NCBI GenBank assembly: GCA_965213775.1
Contig: CBDCAC010000005.1
Location: 62,001 to 126,000, forward strand
Direction: 5' to 3'
Origin: Lichenicoccus sp965213775
Lineage (GTDB): Bacteria; Pseudomonadota; Alphaproteobacteria; Acetobacterales; Acetobacteraceae
Length of the DNA: 64,000 bases
This document shows positions 1 through 11,143 of the stretch, in pieces. The notes below the pieces were generated by a model that did not search any database, was not told where the DNA came from, and was given only the letters and a program-made list of their open reading frames with translations. Positions within the stretch are counted from its first letter, which is position 1, and each line of letters opens with the position of its first letter. Both the position numbers and the translations under genes were made by a program.

Positions 1-52
1 GGATGTCTATCCGTTTCGGCATCGTTGCGACCTGCGGGTGGGGAAAGGAATA

Positions 53-125
53 AGGCCAGGGCGCTGCCCTGGACCCGTCGTGCGAAGCACGCCTGCGCGT
101 GACGGGGCCTTGGGCCCCGGGCCCC
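53..125. repeat. Partial intergenic palindromic repeat (family B-like)
   Basis: The stretch just after the carA stop codon carries the hairpin unit CCAGGGCGCTGCCCTGGACC and a GGGGCC/GGCCCC inverted repeat. The same GGGC-AG-GCCC hairpin followed by ACCCG marks the ends of the longer repeats at 23232, 38291 and 60270. Only one end is recognisable here, so this is a partial or diverged copy. As with the other copies, it lies directly 3' of a gene. Confidence 0.5.
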
Positions 126-128
126 GCT

Positions 129-1499
129 TCATCTCATCAGGGCTACGAAGCGGTCGAACAGGTGGGCGCTGTCGGAGGGACCGGGACTGGCTTCGGGGTG
201 GTACTGCACGCTGAAGGCGGGCAGCCGGTCGCTCGCGATGCCCTCGTTGCTGCCGTCGAACAGGCTAACATGGGTCACCCGCACCCCGTCGGGCAGGCTC
301 GCGTCGTCGACCGCGAAACCGTGGTTCTGGCTGGTGATCTCGACCCGGCCGGTGGCCAGGTCGCGCACCGGCTGGTTGGCGCCGCGATGGCCCCGGTCCA
401 GCTTGTAGGTGCTTGCGCCGAGTGCCAGCGCCAGCAGCTGATGGCCCAGGCAGATCCCGAACACCGGCTTGCCGGCATCGAGCACGCCGCGTATCGCCGG
501 CACCGCATACGCCGCGGTCGCCTGCGGATCGCCCGGGCCGTTGGAGAGGAACACCCCGTCCGGATCGTGCGACAGGATCTCGGCCGCACTGGCGGTGGCG
601 GGCACCACGGTGACCTCGCAGCCGGCACTGACCAGACAGCGCAGGATGTTGCGCTTGGCGCCGTAATCGACCGCGACCACGCGTCGGCGCGCGGCCGCCG
701 GCGCCGCGGCGCCGCCCCAGCGCCAGACGCCCTCGCGCCACTTGTAGCTCTGCGTGCACGACACCTCTCGGGCGAGATCCATCCCCTCCAGCCCGGGCCA
801 GCCGCTCGCCCGGGCGCGGGCGGCGTCGAGGTCGAACAGCCTGCTCTCGGGATGCAGCAGCACCGCGGTCTGCGGGCCGCCGTCGCGTATCCGCAGCGTC
901 AGCGCGCGGGTGTCGACGTCGCAGATGCCGGGGATGCCGCGCGCCTTCAGCCAGGCATCGAGGCCGTGCGTCGCGCGCCAGTTCGAGGCGGCGCTCAGGT
1001 CGCGATGCACCACCAGGCCGCGCGCAGCCACGTTGGTGGCCTCCTCGTCCTCGGCGTTGACGCCGACATTGCCGATATGGGGAAAGGTGAAGGTGATGAT
1101 CTGCCCGGCATAGGAGGCATCGGTCAGCGTCTCCTGGTAGCCGGTGATGCCGGTGCAAAAGCAGATCTCGCCGATGCCGGACCGTCCTTCGCCTACCTCC
1201 ATGCCGGTGTACGCGCCGAAGCCGCGACCCCACAGCAGCGTGCCATCCGCCAGCAGCAGCGCCGCGGTCGCGCCGGCGGGAGGCGAGCCGGGATCCTCCG
1301 GCTCCCCGTGGACGTCGATCGCCGCCTGCAGGTCGGCCAGCGCCAGGCCGGTCGCGCGTATCACCGCGCTCCAGTGCTTGGCAGGGATCACCCGCGCCTG
1401 CCGCCACTTGCGCACCGCCTCGGTGCCGACGCCGGTGAGACGCGCGGCCTCCTGCGCGCCGCCGAGCCGGTCGATGATCGTCTCGACGCTGATTCCCAT
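129..1499 (-). CDS. carA: Carbamoyl-phosphate synthase small subunit with N-terminal HTH
   Basis: This is the glutaminase subunit of carbamoyl-phosphate synthase, which hydrolyses glutamine and passes ammonia to CarB for arginine and pyrimidine synthesis in the cytoplasm. The 456-residue protein has the CarA domain from about residue 75 (motif TGITGYQE) and a C-terminal class I glutamine amidotransferase domain. The nucleophile motif GICLGHQ places the Cys near residue 350, and the YHPEASPGP motif supplies the catalytic His and Glu near 434 and 436. CarA is usually about 380-400 residues. The extra length is an N-terminal segment of about 60 residues that reads like a Cro/YdaS-type helix-turn-helix (IIDRLGGAQEAARLTGVG, then VRKWRQARVIPAKHW). 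The start at MGIS is chosen because the HTH begins there; an upstream GTG/ATG would add 12 residues without character. The gene diverges from yqeY. carB is not visible and may lie off the left edge. Confidence 0.96.
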   Translation of the reverse strand: MGISVETIIDRLGGAQEAARLTGVGTEAVRKWRQARVIPAKHWSAVIRATGLALADLQAAIDVHGEPEDPGSPPAGATAALLLADGTLLWGRGFGAYTGMEVGEGRSGIGEICFCTGITGYQETLTDASYAGQIITFTFPHIGNVGVNAEDEEATNVAARGLVVHRDLSAASNWRATHGLDAWLKARGIPGICDVDTRALTLRIRDGGPQTAVLLHPESRLFDLDAARARASGWPGLEGMDLAREVSCTQSYKWREGVWRWGGAAAPAAARRRVVAVDYGAKRNILRCLVSAGCEVTVVPATASAAEILSHDPDGVFLSNGPGDPQATAAYAVPAIRGVLDAGKPVFGICLGHQLLALALGASTYKLDRGHRGANQPVRDLATGRVEITSQNHGFAVDDASLPDGVRVTHVSLFDGSNEGIASDRLPAFSVQYHPEASPGPSDSAHLFDRFVALMR

Positions 1500-1594
1500 G
1501 ATACGATCCCGATGACAGGCGCCGGGTGGTAGCAAGCGGACGGTCCCATGGGAAGAAAATTCCCAACAAGACGGCGCTGATGATATTTCCGGCT

Positions 1595-1610
1595 GAGCGG
1601 AATTCCGCTC
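1595..1610. promoter_or_regulatory. 16-bp perfect palindrome in the carA/yqeY divergent region
   Basis: GAGCGGAATTCCGCTC is a perfect 16-bp palindrome in the 131-bp gap between the divergent carA and yqeY starts, 21 bp before the yqeY ATG. A second inverted repeat, GGGAAGAAAATTCCC, lies at about 1550-1564. The position suits an operator or a leader hairpin for the yqeY-dnaG-rpoD unit, or for carA through its fused HTH. No regulator is identified, so the role is inferred. Confidence 0.4.
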
Positions 1611-1630
1611 CGGATCAAGGATGGACGATC

Positions 1631-2098
1631 ATGTCGCTGCGCGAGCGCTTCAGCCAGGACCTCAGGACCGCGATGAAGGCCGGCGATGCGGCCCGCGTCT
1701 CGACGCTGCGCATGGTGCTGGCACGGGTGAAGGATCTCGACATCGCCAGCCGGCCCCGGGGCGTCGAGCAGGTCGGCGAGCCCGAGATCGTGTCGGCGCT
1801 CCGGCACATGGTGAAGAGCCGCGCCGAGGCGGCGGCACTCTACCTGCGCGGCGGCCGCGGCGAGCTGGCCGCCAAGGAGGATGCCGAGATCGTCATCCTC
1901 GAGGGCTACCTGCCGGTGCCGATGGACGAGGCGGCGCTGGATGCGGCGGTGGAGGCCGCACTCGCGGAGGCGGGCGCCGCCGGCATGCGCGACCTGGGCC
2001 GGGTGATGGCGATCCTCAAGACGATGTTCGGCGCCAGGCTGGACATGTCGCGCGCCAACCAGCTGGTCCGGGCCAGGCTGTCGGGGCCCGGAGGCTAG
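1631..2098 (+). CDS. GatB/YqeY domain-containing protein
   Basis: A 155-residue YqeY-family protein. It resembles the tail domain of GatB, which in the amidotransferase contacts tRNA; the role of stand-alone YqeY proteins is not settled. The family pattern is seen in the N-terminal helix with LRTAMKAGD and RVSTLRMVLA, the central EIVILEGYLP, and the C-terminal DLGRVMAILK. The start at MSLRERF is preferred because it matches the family N-terminus and follows an AAGGATGGA stretch. It is the first gene of a plus-strand run with dnaG 19 bp downstream, an order found widely in alphaproteobacteria, where it takes the place of rpsU in the macromolecular synthesis operon. Confidence 0.9.
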   Translation: MSLRERFSQDLRTAMKAGDAARVSTLRMVLARVKDLDIASRPRGVEQVGEPEIVSALRHMVKSRAEAAALYLRGGRGELAAKEDAEIVILEGYLPVPMDEAALDAAVEAALAEAGAAGMRDLGRVMAILKTMFGARLDMSRANQLVRARLSGPGG

Positions 2099-2117
2099 GG
2101 CGGGCGGCGTCGCGGCG

Positions 2118-4073
2118 TTGGCGTTCGACCCCGCGTTCCTGGACGAGCTGCGCGCGCGCACCCCGATCGCGGCCGTGATCGGCCGGCGCGCCAAGCTGTC
2201 CCGCTCCGGGCGCAACTGGAAGGCGTGCTGCCCCTTCCATGGCGAGAAGACCCCGTCCTTCTACGTCTACGAGGACGGCTTCCACTGCTTCGGCTGCGGC
2301 GCCCATGGCGACGTGATCTCCTTCGTCATGCAGACCTCCGGCCAGTCGTTCCCCGACACCGTCGCTTCGCTGGCCGCGGAAGCCGGGCTCGAGCTGCCGC
2401 GTCAGCAGCCGGCCGCGCGCGAGGCGGCGGCGCGGGCACGCAGCCTCGTCGAGGTGCTCGACCTGGCGCAGCGCTGCTACGTGCGCCGCCTCGCCGCTCC
2501 GGAGGGACGCGACGGGCTCGCCTACCTGCGCGGACGCGGGCTGAGCGACGCCACGATACAGTCCTTCGGGCTCGGCTGGTCCGGCGACGGCCGCGGCGGC
2601 CTCGCCGACGAGCTCAGGCAGCAGGGCGTCGGCCCGGAGCTGATGACCGAGGCCGGGCTGATGCGCCTCGACGAGGCGGGACGGCCGAAGGGCGAGCTGT
2701 TCTTCCAGCGCGTGACCTTCCCGATCCGCGACCGGCGCGGCGCCCTGATCAGCTTCGGCGGCCGCACGCTGGGCGACGGGCAGCCGAAATACCTCAACGG
2801 CCCGGAGACCAGGCTGTTCAGCAAGCGGCTGACCCTGTTCGGGCTGGACCGCGCCCACGCCGCAGTGCGCGCCGCGCGGCCGGGTGTGGCGGCCGCCGTC
2901 GCCGACCTCGTCGTGGTCGAGGGCTACATGGACGTGATCGCGCTGCACCAGGCCGGCGTCACCGGCGCGGTGGCGCCGCTCGGCACCGCGCTGACCGCCG
3001 AGCAGCTGGAATCGCTGTGGCGCACCGAGGCGGTGCCGGTGCTGTGCTTCGACGGCGACGCCGCCGGCCGTCGCGCGGCGATCCGGGCGGCGGAGACGGC
3101 GCTGCCGCTGCTCGAGCCGTCGCGCTCGCTGCGCTTCTGCCGCCTGCCGGAAGGCGAGGATCCGGACAGCCTGCTGCGCCGCCAGGGCACGGCCGCGATG
3201 CGCGCGATGCTGCACGAGGCGCGTCCGATCGGCGCGGTGCTGTTCGAGCTGCTCAGCGAGGGGCTGCGCGATCCCGGCCCTGAGCAGCGCGCCGCGCTGC
3301 ACGCGCGTCTGGTCGAGGCGGCCGGCCGGATCGGCAACCGCACCCTGGCGGGCGAGTACCGGCGCACCCTGCTCGACCAGTTCTTCGAGACCTTCCGCGC
3401 GCGACGCGGGGCGCCGCGCGGGCCCGCCGCCACCGGCGCCCGCCCCAACGTCACCCAGCTGGGCGCGCGGCCGGCCGGCGGGCCGCGCGCGGCGTCGGAG
3501 ACGCAGGCGGCGCGCCAGCAGGGCGTGCGTCGCGAGCGCCAGCGCATCCTGACAGCGATCCTGCTGCGCCACCCGGAACTGCTGCCCGACGTCGAGGAGG
3601 CATTCTGCGGCCTCGACCTGGCGGACGATCTGCGCCCGTTGCGCGAGCGCATGGTCGAGTGGGCGGCGCAGGCCCATCTGTCGGGGGCGGACCTGTCCGG
3701 GCGCGCTCATTTCGGTGAGGCGCAGATGACGCAGGTCGAAGACCATGCCGCACCTCCGCTTGACTCGCAAGCCCTGATGGACCACCTGACAGGGATCGGA
3801 TTATCGGCGCAGATCGGCGCGGTCCTGGGCGAAGGGCCATTGCCGCTCGCTGAGCAGGTCGAGCCATCGGACATGCCGGCAGAGGTGGAATCGCGCTGGT
3901 GGCACTTCTTCGGCCTGCTGAACTACGACCGGCTGGCGCAGGAGAGGGACGCCGCACTCCGGCAATGGAACGAATGCAGGGACGCGCCGTCGGCGCGACG
4001 CATGGAGGCGTTGTGCAAGGTCTGCGCGGCACTGCGTGCCGGCGAACAGGCGGACGAGGACGAATGGGGTTGA
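2118..4073 (+). CDS. dnaG: DNA primase
   Basis: DnaG synthesises RNA primers at the replication fork for DNA polymerase III and works with the DnaB helicase. The 651-residue protein has the N-terminal CHC2 zinc finger (Cys38, His41, Cys57, Cys60, in CPFH and CFGC), the catalytic core, and a TOPRIM domain with the metal-binding Glu in VVEGYMDV near residue 268 and Asp residues in FDGDAAGRRAA near 311. The C-terminal helicase-interaction region (about 450-651) is poorly conserved, as is normal. Translation apparently begins at TTG: MAFDPAFLDELR fits the family N-terminus and no ATG lies nearby. It sits between yqeY and rpoD, a classic replication-transcription linkage. Confidence 0.97.
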   Translation: MAFDPAFLDELRARTPIAAVIGRRAKLSRSGRNWKACCPFHGEKTPSFYVYEDGFHCFGCGAHGDVISFVMQTSGQSFPDTVASLAAEAGLELPRQQPAAREAAARARSLVEVLDLAQRCYVRRLAAPEGRDGLAYLRGRGLSDATIQSFGLGWSGDGRGGLADELRQQGVGPELMTEAGLMRLDEAGRPKGELFFQRVTFPIRDRRGALISFGGRTLGDGQPKYLNGPETRLFSKRLTLFGLDRAHAAVRAARPGVAAAVADLVVVEGYMDVIALHQAGVTGAVAPLGTALTAEQLESLWRTEAVPVLCFDGDAAGRRAAIRAAETALPLLEPSRSLRFCRLPEGEDPDSLLRRQGTAAMRAMLHEARPIGAVLFELLSEGLRDPGPEQRAALHARLVEAAGRIGNRTLAGEYRRTLLDQFFETFRARRGAPRGPAATGARPNVTQLGARPAGGPRAASETQAARQQGVRRERQRILTAILLRHPELLPDVEEAFCGLDLADDLRPLRERMVEWAAQAHLSGADLSGRAHFGEAQMTQVEDHAAPPLDSQALMDHLTGIGLSAQIGAVLGEGPLPLAEQVEPSDMPAEVESRWWHFFGLLNYDRLAQERDAALRQWNECRDAPSARRMEALCKVCAALRAGEQADEDEWG

Positions 4074-4147
4074 ACGTGGCGGCGGCCTGGCCGCGCCGGT
4101 TCGGTGGCGGCCGGGTCACGGCAGCACTTGGTGGAGTTGAGTAGGCG

Positions 4148-6085
<1,938 letters not shown>

Positions 6086-6183
6086 GCTGGTCACGTCCGG
6101 CGCCCCCTGACCGCGCGCCCCGACCGGGCCGCGGACAACCGGGACGATCCGGGACGGGACCGATCGGCAGCCGGAGAGTTCGC

Positions 6184-6807
6184 ATGGTCGAGCACACGCA
6201 GGGCTGGCAGACCCGGACGCCCACCGGCCTGCAGCCCGACGGGATCAGCCGGATCATGGTCGACGTGACCTTCCTGCGCATGACCGCGCGGCCCGACCAG
6301 CCGGCGCGGCCGTTGCCGCAGGATTGCGACCTGGTTCGCGTGCCGGCGCCGAGCGTCGGCTTCTACCGCTACCTGTACGGTCAGGTCGGGCGCGACTATT
6401 GCTGGTGGCTGCGCCGGTTGGCCGCCGACGGCGAGATCGAGGCGCTGCTGCGCGATCCGCACATCTCGCTGCACGTGCTGTACCGCGCCGGCGAGCCGGG
6501 CGGCTTCTTCGAGCTCGACGGCCGGCTCGGCGGCGGCCGCGACGTCAATATCGGCTATTTCGGCCTGATGCCGCACCTGATCGGCAGCGGGCTCGGCACC
6601 GGCTTCCTGCGCGCCGCCATCGATCGGGCCTGGTCGCAGGTCGGTGACGGGCCGGGCATGGTGCGGGTGAACACCTGCACCGCAGACCATCCGCGCGCCA
6701 TCGGCTGCTACCTGCGCGCCGGCTTCCGCCCGGCCCGCACCGTGCGCGAGGCGTGGGACATACCCGACCATCTCGGACTGCCGATCCCGGCGCATCTGCG
6801 CGCCTGA
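6184..6807 (+). CDS. GNAT-family N-acetyltransferase
   Basis: A 207-residue protein with a GNAT fold signature: the acetyl-CoA binding loop appears as LMPHLIGSGLGTGFLRAA, followed by a VNTCTADHPRAIGCYLRAGF strand-helix, typical of enzymes that acetylate small amines or protein N-termini. The substrate cannot be read from sequence. The start at MVEHTQGW is chosen from a GGAGAG site about 7 bases upstream. The gene follows rpoD by about 100 bp and its end lies 11 bp before the TonB-like gene, so those two may be cotranscribed. Confidence 0.85.
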   Translation: MVEHTQGWQTRTPTGLQPDGISRIMVDVTFLRMTARPDQPARPLPQDCDLVRVPAPSVGFYRYLYGQVGRDYCWWLRRLAADGEIEALLRDPHISLHVLYRAGEPGGFFELDGRLGGGRDVNIGYFGLMPHLIGSGLGTGFLRAAIDRAWSQVGDGPGMVRVNTCTADHPRAIGCYLRAGFRPARTVREAWDIPDHLGLPIPAHLRA

Positions 6808-6818
6808 TCGCGGCACCG

Positions 6819-7670
<852 letters not shown>

Positions 7671-7671
7671 C

Positions 7672-7770
7672 AGGCAAGGGGCTTCGCCCCTTGAACCCGT
7701 CAAAGGCAAGCCTTTGAAAACCTTTCTTCAGGAGATCGGGTTTGCGGCCGCCGGCCCCGGGCCCCGAACG
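7672..7770. repeat. Intergenic palindromic repeat, family A copy 1
   Basis: The element opens with AGGCAAGGGGCTTCGCCCCT, then a CAAAGGCAAGCCTTTG hairpin, an AT-richer spacer, and GGCCGCCGGCCCC. The same order of units occurs at 9841, 33969, 48405 and 52686. In this copy the right end has diverged and the terminal GGGTCAAGGGCAGAGCCC unit is missing. It lies between the tonB-like gene and the next plus-strand gene. Confidence 0.8.
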
Positions 7771-7825
7771 CCATGGTCCGGACCGCCGGTTTGACACGTG
7801 CGGAGGCCGCGTCCATGTCTCGCCG

Positions 7826-9832
7826 ATGCCGGATGGACAGGGTCCGATCGATACGCTCCCCGTGCTGCTCAGCGACCCGGTGGTGCTGCGCGACGGCGTC
7901 CTGCAGTTGCGCGCCGGCAGCGAGGCGGAGGCGCCGCTGCTGGGACCGCTGTTCAGCGCGCCGGGCGAAACCATCGCCGCCTTCGTGCCGGGCTGGCACG
8001 CCACACTGCTTTATTCCGGTCTCGCACCGTTTCTGATCCTCGAGTTCCGCCATCGCGACGGCGCCCGCGCCGCCTGGCTGCTCGATCGCGGCCTGTGCCG
8101 GCTCGGTGACAAGCTCGCCGACCTGCAGGCCTCGCAGGTGGAGGCGCTGTGCGGACGTGCGGCGCCGACGCTGCGTCGCATGGTGATGGACATCCTGATG
8201 CGCCCGATGCCGGTGCTGTCGCGCGAGGCGCAGGCGTTCGCGCGGGTCCACGACGTGCTGCGCATCGCGATCGCAGAGTCGGGCGGCGACGCGGTGCTGC
8301 CGGTGCCGCGGGCGCGGCTGATCGACGAGATCCCGCACAGCGTGCCGTGCACCGCGCTGTTCGGCGGCGCGGCCGCGGCACCGGTGGCGCTGTCGCGCGA
8401 GCAGCTGCGCGCCGGCCTCGCCGTCGCCTTCGAGGACCGGCTGGTCGCGGCCACCCGGGACGGCATGCTGTCCTGGCCCAGCCCGGTCGACGGGCATCCG
8501 CTGCGCTGCCAGGGCTGCCTGTATTTCGACGATTTCCGCTTCGCCTACCGCTTCGCCGACATCAGCGCGGGCCTCGCCTTCTACGTCATCGCCGCCGACC
8601 ATCACTGCAAGGCGCTTGCGGTCTACGTGCCGCAGCTCGACCTGCTGGTGGTCCGCGACGCCTGGTGCCGGCACCTGCTGGAGGTGTATTTCCCGCCCGA
8701 CCTGGCGCGCTGGTTCATCAACCAGGCGGCGCTGAACGGGCCGCTGCTGGTGCCCTACCTGGTGCGCGGCGCGCGTCGCATCGCCAGCGTGATGCGCGGC
8801 CAGCCCGGCACCCACCTGGGCCACCAGCTCTGGAACGAGCTCTCCGGGATCGAGTACCTGCTCACCGGCGCGCAGGGCGAGCAGATCCCGGAATGGATCA
8901 TCCCCGGCGCACAGGACGGCATCGAGCTGTGGGGCCGCATCGAGTCGCTGTTCCCCGAGCTGCGCCGTCGCGTCAGGCGCGACCTGCGACATGGCAGCGA
9001 GGTGATGCCCTACGTCTACGGCCAGGGCATCTGCGCGGTGCGCGTCACTAGCGAGCGGGTCTCGGCGGAGCTGCGTCGACGGCTGCAGCGCATCACCCAG
9101 ACCGATCCGGTGTGGGCCGGCATCTGCGAGCAGGCGGCGCGGTCGCGGTCGCGCGGGGCGCCGGTGATCGTGCTCGGGCTGCGGGTCGAGAACCGCACGC
9201 TGGTCGACATCACCGGCTTCTTTCGCGACGTGATCCGCATGGTGGCGCAGGCCTGGCCGGGTGCCACGCTGGTGATCGACGGCCATAATGCTCGCGAGGC
9301 CGGGGCGCGCGAAGCCGGGGCGGCGCGTGACCCGCAGGGCGCCGAGGCGGTGATCGAGAGCCATGGCGAGTCGCTGGCCCTGCACGCGCCGCTGCAGGTC
9401 GAGCGCGACATCGCCAGCCGGCTGCGGGCGCTGAGTGCCGAGCTCGACGTCACCATCCTCGACACGCTCGGCGCCAGCATGGCGACCAGCCTGTCCTGGG
9501 CGCTGCTGTGCGACTGCTTCCTGTCGGTGTGGGGCGCGAGCCTGGCGAAGTTCCGCTGGGTCTGCAACAAGCCCGGCCTGGTGGTCAGCAGCCAGGCCAA
9601 CCTGCTGCATCGCGACGACCTGCACATCTACGACTCGCCGCGCCACATGGAGGCGCCGACGGCGCTGCTGTTCGCCGATCCGGCCGGCGTGGTCGACGAT
9701 CCGGACGCGCCGCGGCTGGTGCCGGTGTCGGCGGGCAACCCGTTCTTCGCCAATTTCCGCGTCGACCACGCCCGGGTGCTGGCGCAGTTCCGCACCCTGC
9801 TGGACCAGGTGATGGCCGAACGCGCGCCTTGA
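7826..9832 (+). CDS. Large uncharacterised protein, paralogue of 12757-14646 (possible glycosyltransferase)
   Basis: This 668-residue protein is not recognised by name. It is clearly related to the product of 12757-14646: both share an N-terminal block (LILEFRHRDG..AAWLLD here), a central HLGHQLWNELSGIEYL, then VLGLRVENRTLVD, VIDGHNAR, and a C-terminal WGASLAKFRWVCNKPGLVV followed by MEAPTALL. The C-terminal block, Trp-Gly-Ala-x-Leu-Ala-Lys then Asn-Lys-Pro-Gly, is reminiscent of the HGAGL...PG region of GT61-type GT-B glycosyltransferases, so a glycosyltransferase role is a guess worth testing. There is no signal peptide or clear transmembrane helix, suggesting a cytoplasmic enzyme. The ATG at MPDGQG is preferred because the longer in-frame start lies inside the preceding repeat. 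It heads a five-gene plus-strand cluster. Confidence 0.75.
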   Translation: MPDGQGPIDTLPVLLSDPVVLRDGVLQLRAGSEAEAPLLGPLFSAPGETIAAFVPGWHATLLYSGLAPFLILEFRHRDGARAAWLLDRGLCRLGDKLADLQASQVEALCGRAAPTLRRMVMDILMRPMPVLSREAQAFARVHDVLRIAIAESGGDAVLPVPRARLIDEIPHSVPCTALFGGAAAAPVALSREQLRAGLAVAFEDRLVAATRDGMLSWPSPVDGHPLRCQGCLYFDDFRFAYRFADISAGLAFYVIAADHHCKALAVYVPQLDLLVVRDAWCRHLLEVYFPPDLARWFINQAALNGPLLVPYLVRGARRIASVMRGQPGTHLGHQLWNELSGIEYLLTGAQGEQIPEWIIPGAQDGIELWGRIESLFPELRRRVRRDLRHGSEVMPYVYGQGICAVRVTSERVSAELRRRLQRITQTDPVWAGICEQAARSRSRGAPVIVLGLRVENRTLVDITGFFRDVIRMVAQAWPGATLVIDGHNAREAGAREAGAARDPQGAEAVIESHGESLALHAPLQVERDIASRLRALSAELDVTILDTLGASMATSLSWALLCDCFLSVWGASLAKFRWVCNKPGLVVSSQANLLHRDDLHIYDSPRHMEAPTALLFADPAGVVDDPDAPRLVPVSAGNPFFANFRVDHARVLAQFRTLLDQVMAERAP

Positions 9833-9840
9833 CAGGCTAC

Positions 9841-9957
9841 GAAGGCGAGGCGCTTTGCCCCTCGACCCCATCAAAGGCAAGCCTTTGAAAACCTAATTTT
9901 AGAAGACGGGGTTTGGGGCCGCCGGCCCGACGGGTCAAGGGCAGAGCCCTTGCCTTA
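9841..9957. repeat. Intergenic palindromic repeat, family A copy 2
   Basis: A full-length copy: GAGGCGCTTTGCCCCTCGACC, ATCAAAGGCAAGCCTTTGAA, an AT-rich core (about 9890-9905), GGGGTTTGGGGCCGCCGG, and the closing GGGTCAAGGGCAGAGCCCTT. It begins 8 bp after the preceding stop codon and lies between two plus-strand genes, 82 bp before the next start. Confidence 0.85.
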
Positions 9958-10039
9958 ATCTCGACCCGAGACCGATCCGGTTTCCCCCGCGCGTCGTGTT
10001 ATGGCTAGACTGCCGCTGGCGAAACGTTAGGCATCGGAC

Positions 10040-11143
10040 ATGGTCTCAAAGGTCGCGATCATCGGCGCCGGCTGGTACGGCTGTCACATCGGCTCGTCGC
10101 TGAAGACGCTGGGCTTCGACGTGACCGTGTTCGAGCAGCACGCCCGGCCGCTGCACGAGGCGTCGGGCAACAACCAGTTCCGGCTGCATCTGGGCTTCCA
10201 TTATCCGCGCCACCACGGCACCCGGGTGCAGTCTCGCGACGGCTTCATGCGCTTCATGGAGCGCTATCCCTACCTGTCGCGCGAGGTCGCGGAGAACATC
10301 TATGCCGTGCCGCGCGCCGAGAGCCTGATCGACTTCTCGACCTACCGGCTGATCATGACCTCGACCGGCATCGAGTTCCGCGAGACCGGCGACAGCTCGG
10401 TGCCGATCCGCGAGGTCGCGGGCATGATGCTGACCAGCGAGCGGGTGCTGCTGATCGAGCAGTCGCGGCGCTACTTCCAGGAGCAGCTCGGCGGCAGCCT
10501 GGTGCTCAACCACCGGGTCGCAGCGATCCAGAACGAGGTCGAGTGCGTCCGCATCGAGGGCGAGGCGTTCGACCTGCTGATCGATGCCAGCTGGGGGCAG
10601 CAGCTCGGCATGCCGATGCCGTTCTTCTACGAGCCGACCATCCTGCTGTACTACGAGACCGACGAGCCGTTCCCCGCGGTCACCTTCGTCGACGGCCCGC
10701 TCTGCTCGGTCTACCCCACCGAGGACCCCTCGATCTACACGCTGTCCTCGGTGCCGCACACGCCGCTCGGCCGCTTCCAGTCGATCGAGGAGGCGCGCCG
10801 GGTGCGCGACAGCGTGTCGCTGGAGACGGTGAACGCGAAGGTGGCGGCGATGGAGCAGCAGGTGTCGCGCTACCTGCCGACCTTCCGCGAGCATTTCCGC
10901 TTCGTGGGCCCGCAGCTCGCCCTGAAGACCAAGCCGGTCGGCAACTTCGACGACCGCTCCTGCTCGGTGTTCCGTCGTGGCCGCACCTTCCACGTCATGT
11001 CGGGCAAGATCGACACCATCTTCTTCGCGATGGAGCGCATCCTCTCCTTCATCGAGTCCTCGCAGTCGCGCGGCTTCGCGAACCTGGCCTCGCCGCTGCG
11101 CCAGGACATCGTCAACCGGAGCCTGATCACCCATGACCGGTGA
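10040..11143 (+). CDS. FAD-dependent oxidoreductase (DAO-like)
   Basis: A 367-residue flavoprotein with an N-terminal Rossmann dinucleotide motif (VAIIGAGWYGCHIG, then the acidic strand end VTVFEQH) typical of D-amino-acid-oxidase-like enzymes. It is followed by SGNNQFRLHLGFHYPRH, a block I associate with oxidoreductases of surface-polysaccharide loci. The C-terminus has the second nucleotide-contact region (MSGKIDTIFFAMERIL). The substrate is unknown; an amino-sugar or sugar intermediate is plausible from the neighbours. It starts at an ATG 82 bp after a family-A repeat and overlaps the next gene by 11 bp, which implies translational coupling. Confidence 0.8.
   Translation: MVSKVAIIGAGWYGCHIGSSLKTLGFDVTVFEQHARPLHEASGNNQFRLHLGFHYPRHHGTRVQSRDGFMRFMERYPYLSREVAENIYAVPRAESLIDFSTYRLIMTSTGIEFRETGDSSVPIREVAGMMLTSERVLLIEQSRRYFQEQLGGSLVLNHRVAAIQNEVECVRIEGEAFDLLIDASWGQQLGMPMPFFYEPTILLYYETDEPFPAVTFVDGPLCSVYPTEDPSIYTLSSVPHTPLGRFQSIEEARRVRDSVSLETVNAKVAAMEQQVSRYLPTFREHFRFVGPQLALKTKPVGNFDDRSCSVFRRGRTFHVMSGKIDTIFFAMERILSFIESSQSRGFANLASPLRQDIVNRSLITHDR

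Noticed and set aside
2016..3785. Long minus-strand open frame opposite dnaG
   Set aside because: It lies wholly over a confident primase gene, is rich in Arg/Ala/Gly/Pro and shows no family motif. In DNA this GC-rich, antisense frames stay open by composition.
7700..9880. 726-codon minus-strand frame opposite the first large paralogue
   Set aside because: The plus-strand frame is shared with a second paralogue at the protein level, which proves it is the coding one; the antisense frame has no such relation.
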